A stretch of DNA of 64,000 nucleotides from positions 620,001 to 684,000 of the forward strand of contig NZ_JAFLNC010000002.1 of NCBI RefSeq assembly GCF_017313765.1, in the 5' to 3' direction. Source of the stretch: Sneathiella sedimenti (lineage in GTDB: Bacteria > Pseudomonadota > Alphaproteobacteria > Sneathiellales > Sneathiellaceae). The notes under the pieces are model-generated. The model did not search any database and was not told where the DNA came from. It saw only the letters and a program-made list of their open reading frames with translations. The position numbers were made by a program, and so were the translations under genes. Below are positions 8,595 to 16,776 of this stretch, piece after piece. Each line of letters opens with the position of its first letter. Positions within the stretch are counted from its first letter, which is position 1.

Positions 8595-8628
8595 AGGCCA
8601 TCGCGACAGGAGATGGCCTGAATTTTTT
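8595..8628 (+). terminator. rho-independent terminator
   Basis: AGGCCATC (8595-8602) pairs with GATGGCCT (8612-8619), followed by a T-run at 8623-8628. It terminates the lipoprotein gene. Confidence 0.85.
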
Positions 8629-8649
8629 CCAAGGTCAAAAGGATGGGTG

Positions 8650-8946
8650 TTAACCGCGGTAGTTCACCCGGCTGTTGCCTTCACCGTCGGCGCCGATGAC
8701 AAGGGTCCCGTTGCCGATGATCTTCACATCGTAGTAATGCTTCTTGCCGACATTGTTGAGCAGGCCCTTGTAGATCACCACCACATAAACCTCGGTTGCG
8801 TCAATGGTGTGGGGTTCGCCGCTCTCGATCTTGCCGTCCGTGACCTGGACGGTGGCCAGCTCCTGCGATTTGTCCTTCGAATAGATAACGATCTTTTTGA
8901 CGTCCGTGGCCTTGGTGCCGGACAGGTCGAATGTAATTTGAGCCAT
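8650..8946 (-). CDS. small conserved-looking hypothetical protein
   Basis: The 98-residue protein has AAGGAGTAG ahead of the ATG. It has no signal peptide or membrane segment. Alternating hydrophobic residues (KKIVIYSKD, EVYVVVIYKG, YYDVKIIGNGTLVIG) predict an all-beta or mixed fold. I do not recognise a family. It is convergent with the lipoprotein gene and divergent from the MaoC gene. Confidence 0.7.
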   Translation of the reverse strand: MAQITFDLSGTKATDVKKIVIYSKDKSQELATVQVTDGKIESGEPHTIDATEVYVVVIYKGLLNNVGKKHYYDVKIIGNGTLVIGADGEGNSRVNYRG

Positions 8947-9089
8947 GGTTCTACTCCTTCTGGGGGTTAAATGACCTTAAGACGGCAAAGCTCCCTCATC
9001 TGTGACCAAGAACGACGCCCCGGCCAAAAATAATTCGCTTTTCCCGCGCGGGCGTTTCTGGGTATTCTCGACAAAAAAAAGGAGGAGGC

Positions 9090-9548
9090 ATGACCGACAA
9101 GCTCTATTTCGAGGATATCGCCAAGGGGGACAGGTTCGCCGGGGCGACCGTGACCGTGGAGCGGGAGGAAATGCTCGATTTCGGGCGGCGCTTCGATGAC
9201 CAGCCGATGCATTTCGACGTGGAGGCGGCGAAGGCCATGGGGTTCCGCGATGTGGTTGCCTGCGGCGCCTATACCTTCGCGCTCAGTTCAAAGGCGACAA
9301 CCCATATCTGGCAGCAGTGGCATTTCCTGCCTTCGGGCCTCGGCGTGCAGCTTGATTTTCTGGCGCCTCTCTTTGCGGGCGACGTGCTCACCACGGAGCT
9401 GGAGGTGCTGGGCACCCGGCCCAGTTCCAAGCCGGTGCGCGGCTGGCTGGAAACCATTCTCCGCTGCACCAATCAGAGCGGGGAGACGGCCTTCACCACC
9501 AGGGCGCATTTCCTGCTTCAGGGGCGCCCCGGCGGGAAGGGGGAATAA
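9090..9548 (+). CDS. MaoC-family (R)-enoyl-CoA hydratase-like dehydratase
   Basis: The 152-residue single hot-dog domain carries the MaoC hydratase motif FDDQPMHFD (35-43), the counterpart of the Asp/His catalytic pair in (R)-specific enoyl-CoA hydratases. It is preceded by a strong AAAGGAGGAGG site. Such enzymes act on enoyl-CoA or related thioesters in fatty-acid or polyester metabolism; the real substrate is not evident. It stands alone between unrelated genes. Confidence 0.9.
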   Translation: MTDKLYFEDIAKGDRFAGATVTVEREEMLDFGRRFDDQPMHFDVEAAKAMGFRDVVACGAYTFALSSKATTHIWQQWHFLPSGLGVQLDFLAPLFAGDVLTTELEVLGTRPSSKPVRGWLETILRCTNQSGETAFTTRAHFLLQGRPGGKGE

Positions 9549-9586
9549 AAAAAGGCCGTCCAGCGGGAGTAGATCGCCGGACGGCC
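9546..9586 (-). terminator. terminator of porin-like gene
   Basis: GGCCGTCC (9554-9561) pairs with GGACGGCC (9579-9586). The A-run at 9547-9553 becomes a U-tract on the minus strand, so it ends the 9637-10365 gene. Confidence 0.8.
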
Positions 9587-9636
9587 AAGGTCAGGGCCAT
9601 GGAAGGGGAGACCTTCATCGATGGCCCGCGGGAAAT

Positions 9637-10365
9637 CTAGAAGGACCGGGACAGTGCGACGGAGAAGACGCCGCAGGCATCATCACACTGGCTTTTGCTC
9701 AGGTCCGTATCGGTCCAGCCGGCACTGAGGCCGAAACCGGCAATCTCGGTGGAAAGGCTGATGCCATAATCGGTATAATCGTCGGTGCCCCACGCGGCGT
9801 TATCGTCGATCGCCTGATAGCCGACTGTGCCGCTCAAGGTGAAATACTTGCCAAGCGGGATGTCGATGCCGCCATGGGTGTAATAGGCGTCGCCGCTGTC
9901 ACCGAAATACTCGGGTGAATAATTGAGGCCCGCACTCACGGCCATGAATCCGAAGTCATAGCCGATGGAGGGGGCAATCTCGAAAAAGTCGTAGTTCAGG
10001 CTGCTGTCCGCGCCGGGATAGGTGTAGTAAATCGCCGAGAGATCCCAGCTGAAATTGTCGATGCTGCCGCCGACGCCGGCATAGTAGTCAATCTCGATCG
10101 TGGCGTCTGAGAATTTCACGTTCGACGCCCAGATGCCGGCGCTCACCGCCGCCGGACCGAAGTCGTATGTATAATCAAAACCGCCCTGAACAGCGGGATT
10201 ATTGCCTGTTTGCGAGATGCCGCGGAAGATATAGTCGGACGTCAGCGAAATGTTGGCGGAAAACTCACCGGGAATGGCGCTTTCCTCGACCAGGGGCTCC
10301 GCTTTTGCCAGGGAAACCATGCCAAAAGCAATCATCGGGACAATCAGGAATTTTGACTTCTTCAT
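9637..10365 (-). CDS. TorF-family putative porin (outer-membrane beta barrel)
   Basis: Starting at 10365, the 242-residue protein has a cleavable signal peptide (MKKSKFLIVP...SLAKA) and then repeated amphipathic strands. The motif SLTSDYIFRGISQT near the mature N-terminus and the final SVALSRSF ending in Phe are typical of the TIGR02001/TorF putative porins. It should form an outer-membrane barrel; the solute is unknown. An upstream in-frame extension was rejected because it would bury the signal peptide. Several copies of TGCAATGC lie in its promoter region. Confidence 0.85.
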   Translation of the reverse strand: MKKSKFLIVPMIAFGMVSLAKAEPLVEESAIPGEFSANISLTSDYIFRGISQTGNNPAVQGGFDYTYDFGPAAVSAGIWASNVKFSDATIEIDYYAGVGGSIDNFSWDLSAIYYTYPGADSSLNYDFFEIAPSIGYDFGFMAVSAGLNYSPEYFGDSGDAYYTHGGIDIPLGKYFTLSGTVGYQAIDDNAAWGTDDYTDYGISLSTEIAGFGLSAGWTDTDLSKSQCDDACGVFSVALSRSF

Positions 10366-10396
10366 ATTTGTAATCCTTACACGCAGGTTGATGCTT

Positions 10397-10517
10397 GTTG
10401 CATTGCAACCACCGTGCCAAAAATTAAAAAATGTGTTAAAACAATAGGTTAGTAAATATCCCTCATAAAATGTGTTGCAATGCCGCATAATTTTTCAGCA
10501 GAAAATGATGCAATGCA
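10397..10517. promoter_or_regulatory. three TGCAATGC elements in divergent promoter region
   Basis: The 8-mer TGCAATGC occurs at 10476-10483 and 10509-10516, and in reverse orientation at 10400-10407, where it is part of GTTGCATTGCAAC, a palindrome with a single central base. The cluster lies between the porin gene and the TPR-methyltransferase gene. It may bind a regulator; none is identified. Confidence 0.4.
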
Positions 10518-10606
10518 CCATTTGTGGCCAGAAATTAAGCAGCAAGCATCTGGCGGTTGCCGGTCTTTTCGCCTAAATTGGCGTCACCATTGAGAAGGAG
10601 CGTAGA

Positions 10607-12415
10607 GTGCAAGGGGATATCGAGCGCAAGCTGGCCGAGGCAACGGCGTTGCAGCGGCGCGGGAACAAGAACGCGGCAGCGGCAATTTACCGCCAGATTC
10701 TGAAGACACACCGCACCATCGCGCCGGCCCATTACAATCTCGCGCTCTTGCTGAAGGACCAGGGGAAATGGCTGGCGGCGGAAAAATCCTTCAAGGCCGC
10801 GATTGCCGCCGATCCGGCCTATGCCCTTGGCTGGCGCGGGTATGCCCGGTTCCTTGCCGAGCGGCAAAGGCCGAAGGATGCCGTCCGAGCCGGGCTGAAG
10901 CTGGCCGCCCTCGACGAATTCTCGCCCGCGTCCCTGCAGCAGCTGGCCGATCTTCTGGAACTGGTGCCGGTCGGCGATCTTGGCCCCGCCGGGGATGAGG
11001 CGATGCTCCGCTGCCTCAATTCCGACGAGGTGGAGAGCGATCGTTTTATCGTCACCTTGCTCGCGCGCATTCATCGCCAGAAGGGTATCGTCAGGATGCT
11101 GGACGGAACGGGCGGGCTCGCCGGGCTGGAAGGGGCGCTTAACGAGCCGGTGATCGCGGCGGCCTTCTCGCGGCTGATCCTGCCGTCCCCGGACCTGACC
11201 ACCTTGATCGAGAAGGCGCGCGCGCAGTTGCTGCAGGAGGAATGGGAGATGGCGCAGGAGTTGATGGCGCTGCTCGCGCTGCAGCTTGCGCTCACCGAAT
11301 ATGTGCTTGAAAGTCCGCCGGGAACGCCCCCGGCGCCGGACGCGCTGGAGCCGGCGCTGCGCGCCGCGCTCTATGCCCCGCTGTCGCCGGAGGTGGCGAC
11401 GGAATTGCTGGAGAAAGAGGCGGAGCAGCTCGCCACTCGGCCGTGGTGCCGCCTCTTGCTGACCCGGATGGGCCCGCAGGCCGCGCGGGAGCGGGAACTT
11501 GCGGCAACCCTGCCAGTTCTTTCCGCGAGCGGCGATAAGGTGTCGGGCGCGGTGCAGGCGCAGTATGAGGAAAGTCCCTATCCACGCTGGCGGGAGCTTC
11601 GAAGCGGCGGGGAAACAACCCTTCCGGCCCTCCTGAAACGGCTGTTCCCGGACATGACGCCGCCGTTTCCCGCCGAGAACCCGAAAGTGCTGGTTGCCGG
11701 CTGCGGCACCGGGCGGCATGCACTGCGCACGGCCAAGCGGATCATCGGGGCAGAGGTGACGGCGATCGATCTCTCCCGCGCCTCGCTGGCCTATGGCGCG
11801 CGGCAGGCGGAGGCCCATGACATCAGCAACGTCACCTTCGCCCAGGCGGATATTGTCGATCTGCCGGACAGCCTCGGGCGGTTTGACCTGATCGAGGCGA
11901 GCGGCGTGCTCCATCATATGGCCGACCCCGAAGCCGCGTGGAAGGGCCTGCTGTCCTTCCTTGCCCCGAACGGCGTGATGAAGGTCGCGCTCTATAGCGA
12001 GCAGGCGCGGCAGGATGTGATCGCCGTGCGCGAGATGGTAGGGGAGCGGATCGAGACGCTCACCCTCGATGAAATCCGTACGCTCAGGCAGGAACTGCTG
12101 GCCCTGCCGGAGGATCACCCGGCGGCGTCGGTCACACGGGAACTGGATTTCTACAGTCTCAGCGGCTGCCGCGATTTTCTCTTTCACCGGCATGAGCAGC
12201 GCTTCGACATTCCGCGCATCAAGGCGGCGATCGAGGATCTGGGGCTCGCGTTTCTCGGCTTCGAGTTTGCCGACCCGCAGGTCATGACCGCCTACCGCGC
12301 GCGCCATCCGAAGGACCCGTCGGGGCGCCTCCTCGACAACTGGGCGGAAATCGAGGCGGAAAATCCCACGCTGTTTCGCGGGATGTACCAGTTCTGGTGC
12401 CGAATAAAAAAGTAA
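10607..12415 (+). CDS. TPR-containing SAM-dependent methyltransferase
   Basis: This 602-residue protein uses a GTG start with GAAGGAG upstream. Residues about 10-110 are TPR-like helices (AIYRQIL...APAHYNLALLLKDQGKW). After a long helical middle, a class I methyltransferase domain starts near residue 360 with the SAM-binding motif VAGCGTGRH, an acidic AIDLS after the second strand, and ASGVLHHMADP. The combination suggests methylation of a protein or small molecule recruited by the TPRs. The substrate cannot be told from sequence. Confidence 0.88.
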   Translation: MQGDIERKLAEATALQRRGNKNAAAAIYRQILKTHRTIAPAHYNLALLLKDQGKWLAAEKSFKAAIAADPAYALGWRGYARFLAERQRPKDAVRAGLKLAALDEFSPASLQQLADLLELVPVGDLGPAGDEAMLRCLNSDEVESDRFIVTLLARIHRQKGIVRMLDGTGGLAGLEGALNEPVIAAAFSRLILPSPDLTTLIEKARAQLLQEEWEMAQELMALLALQLALTEYVLESPPGTPPAPDALEPALRAALYAPLSPEVATELLEKEAEQLATRPWCRLLLTRMGPQAARERELAATLPVLSASGDKVSGAVQAQYEESPYPRWRELRSGGETTLPALLKRLFPDMTPPFPAENPKVLVAGCGTGRHALRTAKRIIGAEVTAIDLSRASLAYGARQAEAHDISNVTFAQADIVDLPDSLGRFDLIEASGVLHHMADPEAAWKGLLSFLAPNGVMKVALYSEQARQDVIAVREMVGERIETLTLDEIRTLRQELLALPEDHPAASVTRELDFYSLSGCRDFLFHRHEQRFDIPRIKAAIEDLGLAFLGFEFADPQVMTAYRARHPKDPSGRLLDNWAEIEAENPTLFRGMYQFWCRIKK

Positions 12416-12493
12416 ATCCTCGCTATTGCCGGGGGCTTATGACACTATTAATTTAGTTTTTTGGTATATTCCAAATCTAACAGGCGCCAGGCA

Positions 12494-14221
12494 ATGACAC
12501 TGCAACGTCGACTTGCTACGATCATGGTCGCCGATGTCGTCGGATACAGCCGCATGATGGAACAGGCGGAAGAAGAGACAGCGGCGCGTCTTGATGTATG
12601 TCAGAAGCTGATCACCGAGTCGGTCTCGGCCGGTGGTGGCCGAATTTTCAACCGCGCCGGCGATGCCGCCCTGGCGGAATTTCCAAGCCCGATCAACGCC
12701 GTGAAGACAGCCGTCGGTATTCGCGAGGGCCTCGCCGGATCAGCGCCGGAAATCGCCAACAGCATGAAGATGCGCTTCGGCCTGCATCTTGCCGATGTTA
12801 TGGTGTCCGGCTCGGACCTGCTCGGCGATGGCGTCAATCTCGCCGCCCGTATCCAACAGGAAGCCGACCCCGACAGCATTCACCTGTCGCAAACCCTGTT
12901 CGACCAGATCAAGCGCAATTCACCCTTTTCCTTTGATGATCTGGGGGAACGGCATTTCAAGAATATATCCGACCCGATCCGCGTCTACCGCTTGAAGGGA
13001 CATCTGGGCGCCCATGTGTTCCTGTCGGCCCCGAGCCAACGCACCGCCGCGCTCAAGACCATCCACCCGAATTCCCTTGCAGTGCTGCCCTTTGTCTCGG
13101 CGGGCGGGGACGAGGACCAGCGCTATCTCGCGGAAGGGCTGACCGAGGAGATCATTCTGGAGCTGGCCCGCTTCAAGAAACTGCATGTCGCCTCGCGCAG
13201 CGCCAGTTTCGTCTATTGGGAGTCGAAGGCCAACCCCTCGGAGGTCGCCCATGACCTCGGCGTCAGCTATGTGCTGGAAGGGCAGGTGCGTCGGCTGGGG
13301 GACAAGGTCCGGCTGTCCCTGGAACTCACCAACGGCCAGACGGGAATTGCCGTCTGGACCGACCGGATTACGCGGCAGTTCGCTGACCTGTTCGAGCTGC
13401 TCGATACCATGACAAAGCAGATCGCCGCCACCATCCTCGGCCGGGTGGAGGCTGACGCGATTGAAACGGCCCGGCGCAAGCCGCCGGAGAATATGAAGGG
13501 GTATGATTTCATGCTGCGGGGGCTGGATATGCACCGCATTGGTGGCATTACCTATGAAGCCTCGCGGGAGGCGGTCCGGTGGTTTGACAAGGCGATCGAG
13601 GAAGACCCGACCTACGGGCCGGCCTATGCCTGGCGGATCTGTGCCTCCTCCTGGCTGCCGGAATTCGATCTCGCCAAGGAGAAACATTATATCGAGAAGG
13701 CGCTGGAACTGGATGCCAACAATCCCGAGGCGCAGCGGATCATGGGAACGGTCCATATGATGGAGGGAAATTTCGAGGCCGCGAAATATCATCATGAGCG
13801 GGCCATGGCGCTGAGCCCGTCGGATGCCTATCTCCTTGCCCGGTCGGCGGCCTTTTATTCCTTCAACGGGGAACCGGATAAGGCGCTGAAACTGCTGGAA
13901 AAGGCCGAGGACCTGGACGGTCTGCTGCCGGTCTGGTGCGTCGAGGAGCGGGGGATCGCCTATTTTCGCGCCGGCCAGTTCGAGCAGGCGGTGCAGGCGC
14001 TGACGGAACTCCCTTCGCAGACCTCGCGCAGCCGCTTGTATCATTGTGCGGCGCTGATCGCGCTCGGTCGGCAGGCGGACGCCAAGGTCGTGATGCAGAA
14101 GGCGCTGGCGGTGAACAAGGATCTGACGGCCGCTGAATTCTTTTCCAAGGAAACATGGCGGGACATGGCGTTTCGCCGCAAGCTGCGCCATGACCTGATC
14201 GCGGCGGGCCTGCCGAAGTAG
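12494..14221 (+). CDS. class III adenylate/guanylate cyclase with TPR repeats, atypical substrate residue
   Basis: The roughly 575-residue protein has an N-terminal class III cyclase domain. Metal-binding Asp14 (VADVVGYS) and Asp57 (AGD) and the transition-state pair Asn115/Arg119 (VNLAAR) are present. The position that is usually the purine-selecting Lys is Asn53 (IFNRAGD). A middle domain (about 190-330, LAVLPFVSAGGDEDQ...) and C-terminal TPRs follow. A paralogue with Lys at this site lies at 21129. The Asn form may differ in nucleotide choice or activity. The ATG at 12494 was preferred over an upstream TTG. Confidence 0.88.
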   Translation: MTLQRRLATIMVADVVGYSRMMEQAEEETAARLDVCQKLITESVSAGGGRIFNRAGDAALAEFPSPINAVKTAVGIREGLAGSAPEIANSMKMRFGLHLADVMVSGSDLLGDGVNLAARIQQEADPDSIHLSQTLFDQIKRNSPFSFDDLGERHFKNISDPIRVYRLKGHLGAHVFLSAPSQRTAALKTIHPNSLAVLPFVSAGGDEDQRYLAEGLTEEIILELARFKKLHVASRSASFVYWESKANPSEVAHDLGVSYVLEGQVRRLGDKVRLSLELTNGQTGIAVWTDRITRQFADLFELLDTMTKQIAATILGRVEADAIETARRKPPENMKGYDFMLRGLDMHRIGGITYEASREAVRWFDKAIEEDPTYGPAYAWRICASSWLPEFDLAKEKHYIEKALELDANNPEAQRIMGTVHMMEGNFEAAKYHHERAMALSPSDAYLLARSAAFYSFNGEPDKALKLLEKAEDLDGLLPVWCVEERGIAYFRAGQFEQAVQALTELPSQTSRSRLYHCAALIALGRQADAKVVMQKALAVNKDLTAAEFFSKETWRDMAFRRKLRHDLIAAGLPK

Positions 14222-14346
14222 GATCGGAACCGCGTCGAACTGCGGCAGTTTCCATGCTGCGCTGCAATATATTTCTTTGCATTCCGGCGCTTCTGCCCTA
14301 TGGTGCGGCCAAATATTCAGAAATTTCGAACTTGGAAGTTTATCAC

Positions 14347-15957
14347 GTGATCAAGCCAACGCTTGCCGCCGCTGCCGGCCTGTTTTCTGTCGGTGGGGGC
14401 GGCACCGCAGACCCGATTAAACTCACGCCCTCGCGGATCAAGACAGAGCTCCTGTCGGGCCTGACCGTGGCCCTGGCCCTGGTGCCGGAGGCCGTGGCCT
14501 TCGCCTTTGTCGCGGGCGTGCATCCGCTGGTCGGGCTCTATGCGGCCTTTATCGTCGGGCTGGTGACCGCGCTGATCGGCGGCCGTCCGGGAATGATCTC
14601 CGGCGCGACCGGGGCGCTCGCCGTGGTGATGGTCTCGCTGGTCGCGCTGCATGGGGTGGAATATCTGTTCGCCACCGTCGTGCTGATGGGCATCTTGCAG
14701 ATCCTTGCCGGCGTATTCCGGCTAGGCAAGTTTATCCGGCTGGTGCCGCATCCGGTGATGCTCGGCTTTGTCAACGGCCTCGCCATCGTGATTTTCATGG
14801 CGCAGCTGACCCAGTTCAAGGTAGTCGATACCTACGGCGAGATTGTCTGGATGACGGGCACACCGCTGGTGACCATGCTCGGCCTTGTTGCGGCGACCAT
14901 GGCGATCATCTGGCTGATGCCGAAGATTACAAAAGCCATTCCCGCGCCGCTGGCCGGAATTGCCATCATTGCCGGGGTCGTGATTGCCTTTGGCATCGAC
15001 GTGCCGCGTGTCGGCGACCTCGCCTCGATCAAGGGCGGCCTGCCGGACTTTCACATTCCCATGGTCCCGATCAATCTGGAGACCCTGAAGATCATCTTTC
15101 CCTTCGCCCTGATCCTCGCCGCCATTGGCCTGATCGAGAGCCTTCTCACGCTCAATCTCGTCGGCGAGATCACCGAGCAGAGCGGCGGCGCGTCGCAGGA
15201 ATGCGTGGCCCAGGGCCTCGCCAACACCATCACCGGCTTTTTCGGCGGAATGGGCGGCTGCGCCATGATCGGCCAGTCGATGATCAATATGAAATCGGGC
15301 GGGCGGACGCGGATATCCGGCATTTCCGCCGCGCTGTTCCTGCTCGCCTTTATCCTCGTTGCCTCCTCCATGATCGAGCAGATCCCGCTCGCCGCGCTGG
15401 TCGGGGTGATGTTCATGGTGGTGATCGGCACCTTTGCCTGGCAGAGCCTGCGGATCATGCGGATTATCCCGCTGTCCGATACGCTGGTCATCATCCTGGT
15501 GACGGCGGTGACGGTGCTGAGCGACCTGGCCGTGGCGGTTGTTGTCGGTGTCATTGTCTCCGCGCTTGTCTATGCCTGGAACAATGCGCGGCGCATTCAT
15601 GCGAATACGGAAATCCTCGCCGACGGCTCGAAGGTCTACAAGATCGAGGGGCCGCTGTTTTTCGGCTCCACCGACGGTTTCGCGGAAATCTTCGACGTGA
15701 AGGGGGATCCTGACCTGGTCATTGTCGACTTCATGAACAGCCGCGTCGTCGACCAGTCGGCGCTGCAGGCGGTCGAGGTGCTGGCGTCGAAATATGAGGC
15801 GCTCGGCAAGCAGGTGCAACTGCGCCATCTGTCGCGGGACTGCCACCGGCTTCTGAACCGGGCCGGTCAGCTGATGGTCGATTCCGATGACGACCCGACC
15901 TATGGCGTCGCCGTCGACTATTCGGTCAAGACCGGGATTTTGAGCGGCGGCCACTAG
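14347..15957 (+). CDS. SulP-family anion transporter with STAS domain
   Basis: About ten membrane segments begin with the SulP-like stretch LTVALALVPEAVAFAFVAGV and include GGMGGCAMIGQSMINMKSGG. A C-terminal STAS domain (about the last 110 residues, VDFMNSRVVDQSALQAVEVL) completes the family architecture. These carriers move sulfate, bicarbonate or other anions. I chose the GTG at 14347 because GGAAG lies nine bases upstream; an ATG at 14254 in the same frame is possible. There is no sulfur-assimilation or carbonic-anhydrase gene alongside, so the substrate is open. Confidence 0.88.
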   Translation: MIKPTLAAAAGLFSVGGGGTADPIKLTPSRIKTELLSGLTVALALVPEAVAFAFVAGVHPLVGLYAAFIVGLVTALIGGRPGMISGATGALAVVMVSLVALHGVEYLFATVVLMGILQILAGVFRLGKFIRLVPHPVMLGFVNGLAIVIFMAQLTQFKVVDTYGEIVWMTGTPLVTMLGLVAATMAIIWLMPKITKAIPAPLAGIAIIAGVVIAFGIDVPRVGDLASIKGGLPDFHIPMVPINLETLKIIFPFALILAAIGLIESLLTLNLVGEITEQSGGASQECVAQGLANTITGFFGGMGGCAMIGQSMINMKSGGRTRISGISAALFLLAFILVASSMIEQIPLAALVGVMFMVVIGTFAWQSLRIMRIIPLSDTLVIILVTAVTVLSDLAVAVVVGVIVSALVYAWNNARRIHANTEILADGSKVYKIEGPLFFGSTDGFAEIFDVKGDPDLVIVDFMNSRVVDQSALQAVEVLASKYEALGKQVQLRHLSRDCHRLLNRAGQLMVDSDDDPTYGVAVDYSVKTGILSGGH

Positions 15958-15997
15958 GCGGCGCAATATCAATCTTGCCTTTGGCGGGAGAGGTCCT

Positions 15998-16026
15998 ATT
16001 GTTGGCACATCCAACTTGCCAACAAT
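15998..16026. promoter_or_regulatory. 10-bp inverted repeat ahead of the halohydrin dehalogenase-like gene
   Basis: ATTGTTGGCA (15998-16007) and TGCCAACAAT (16017-16026) are perfect arms around a 9-nt spacer. They end 12 bp before the start codon and are not followed by a T-run, so this is more likely an operator, or an mRNA hairpin near the ribosome site, than a terminator. Confidence 0.5.
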
Positions 16027-16038
16027 CGGGACATAACA

Positions 16039-16773
16039 ATGCTGAATGAAAAAATCATCCTGATCACCGACGCCCTGCATTTTCTGGGGAAGACCGGATC
16101 GCGGGTCATGATCGCCGAGGGCGCGACCGTCTACGCCCATGACAACGCCTTTACCGACGCGGCCGCGCGGGAGAAGTTCGCCGCCGAGATTCCCGGCGTC
16201 AAACCCCTTGCCGAGCAGGACCCGACGGCAATTGTCGATCAGGTCATCGCGGCGGAGGGGCGCATCGACGTGATGATCAACAATGATGCCTTCCCGGCGC
16301 TGAAAGCGTCCATCGATGAGGCGGATATCGGCGATCTGCGCAACACGCTGGAGGCGCTGGTGGTGCGCGGCTTTCATTTCGCGAAGGAAGTCTCAAAGCA
16401 TATGAAGAAAGCGGGGCAGGGCAAGATCCTGTTTATTTCCTCCGCCGCGCCGAGAAACGGCATTCCTAACTATTCCATGTATGTGGCGGCGCGGGGCGGG
16501 ACCAATGCCCTTGCCCAGACCCTTGCCAAGGAACTCGGCCGTTATAATATCCAGGTGAACGCGCTGGCGCCGAATTTCGTCGAGAGCCCGGACTATTTCC
16601 CGAAGGAATTGCTGGAGAACGAGGCCGCGTTCAAGAAGATCACCTCGCAAATCCCGCTTGGTCGCCTTGGCAAACAGGAAGAGGCGGGCGATTACCTTCT
16701 CTTCCTTGTCTCGGACAAGTCGAACTACATCACCGGACAGGTGCTCTATTTCGCGGGCGGCTGGGCGGCCTAG
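16039..16773 (+). CDS. halohydrin dehalogenase-like SDR
   Basis: The 244-residue protein has the SDR fold but both family-defining changes of halohydrin dehalogenases. The cofactor glycine motif is replaced by T-x4-F-x-G (Thr10, Phe15, Gly17), and the catalytic set is S-x12-Y-x3-R (Ser135, Tyr148, Arg152) instead of Ser-Tyr-Lys. Further resemblance to HheC, as I remember it, includes AHD near residue 34, IPLGRLG, and ITGQVLYFAGGW at the end. Such enzymes interconvert vicinal haloalcohols and epoxides without NAD(P). The natural substrate is unknown. A perfect inverted repeat lies just upstream. Confidence 0.85.
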   Translation: MLNEKIILITDALHFLGKTGSRVMIAEGATVYAHDNAFTDAAAREKFAAEIPGVKPLAEQDPTAIVDQVIAAEGRIDVMINNDAFPALKASIDEADIGDLRNTLEALVVRGFHFAKEVSKHMKKAGQGKILFISSAAPRNGIPNYSMYVAARGGTNALAQTLAKELGRYNIQVNALAPNFVESPDYFPKELLENEAAFKKITSQIPLGRLGKQEEAGDYLLFLVSDKSNYITGQVLYFAGGWAA

Positions 16774-16776
16774 GCG

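Noticed and set aside
10535-12307. Long minus-strand open frame across the TPR-methyltransferase gene
   Set aside because: A His/Arg/Gln-rich shadow of a GC-rich gene; the plus strand carries TPR and SAM motifs.
14722-16377. Long minus-strand open frame across the SulP gene
   Set aside because: Asp/His/Arg-rich antisense artefact; the plus strand has SulP and STAS motifs.
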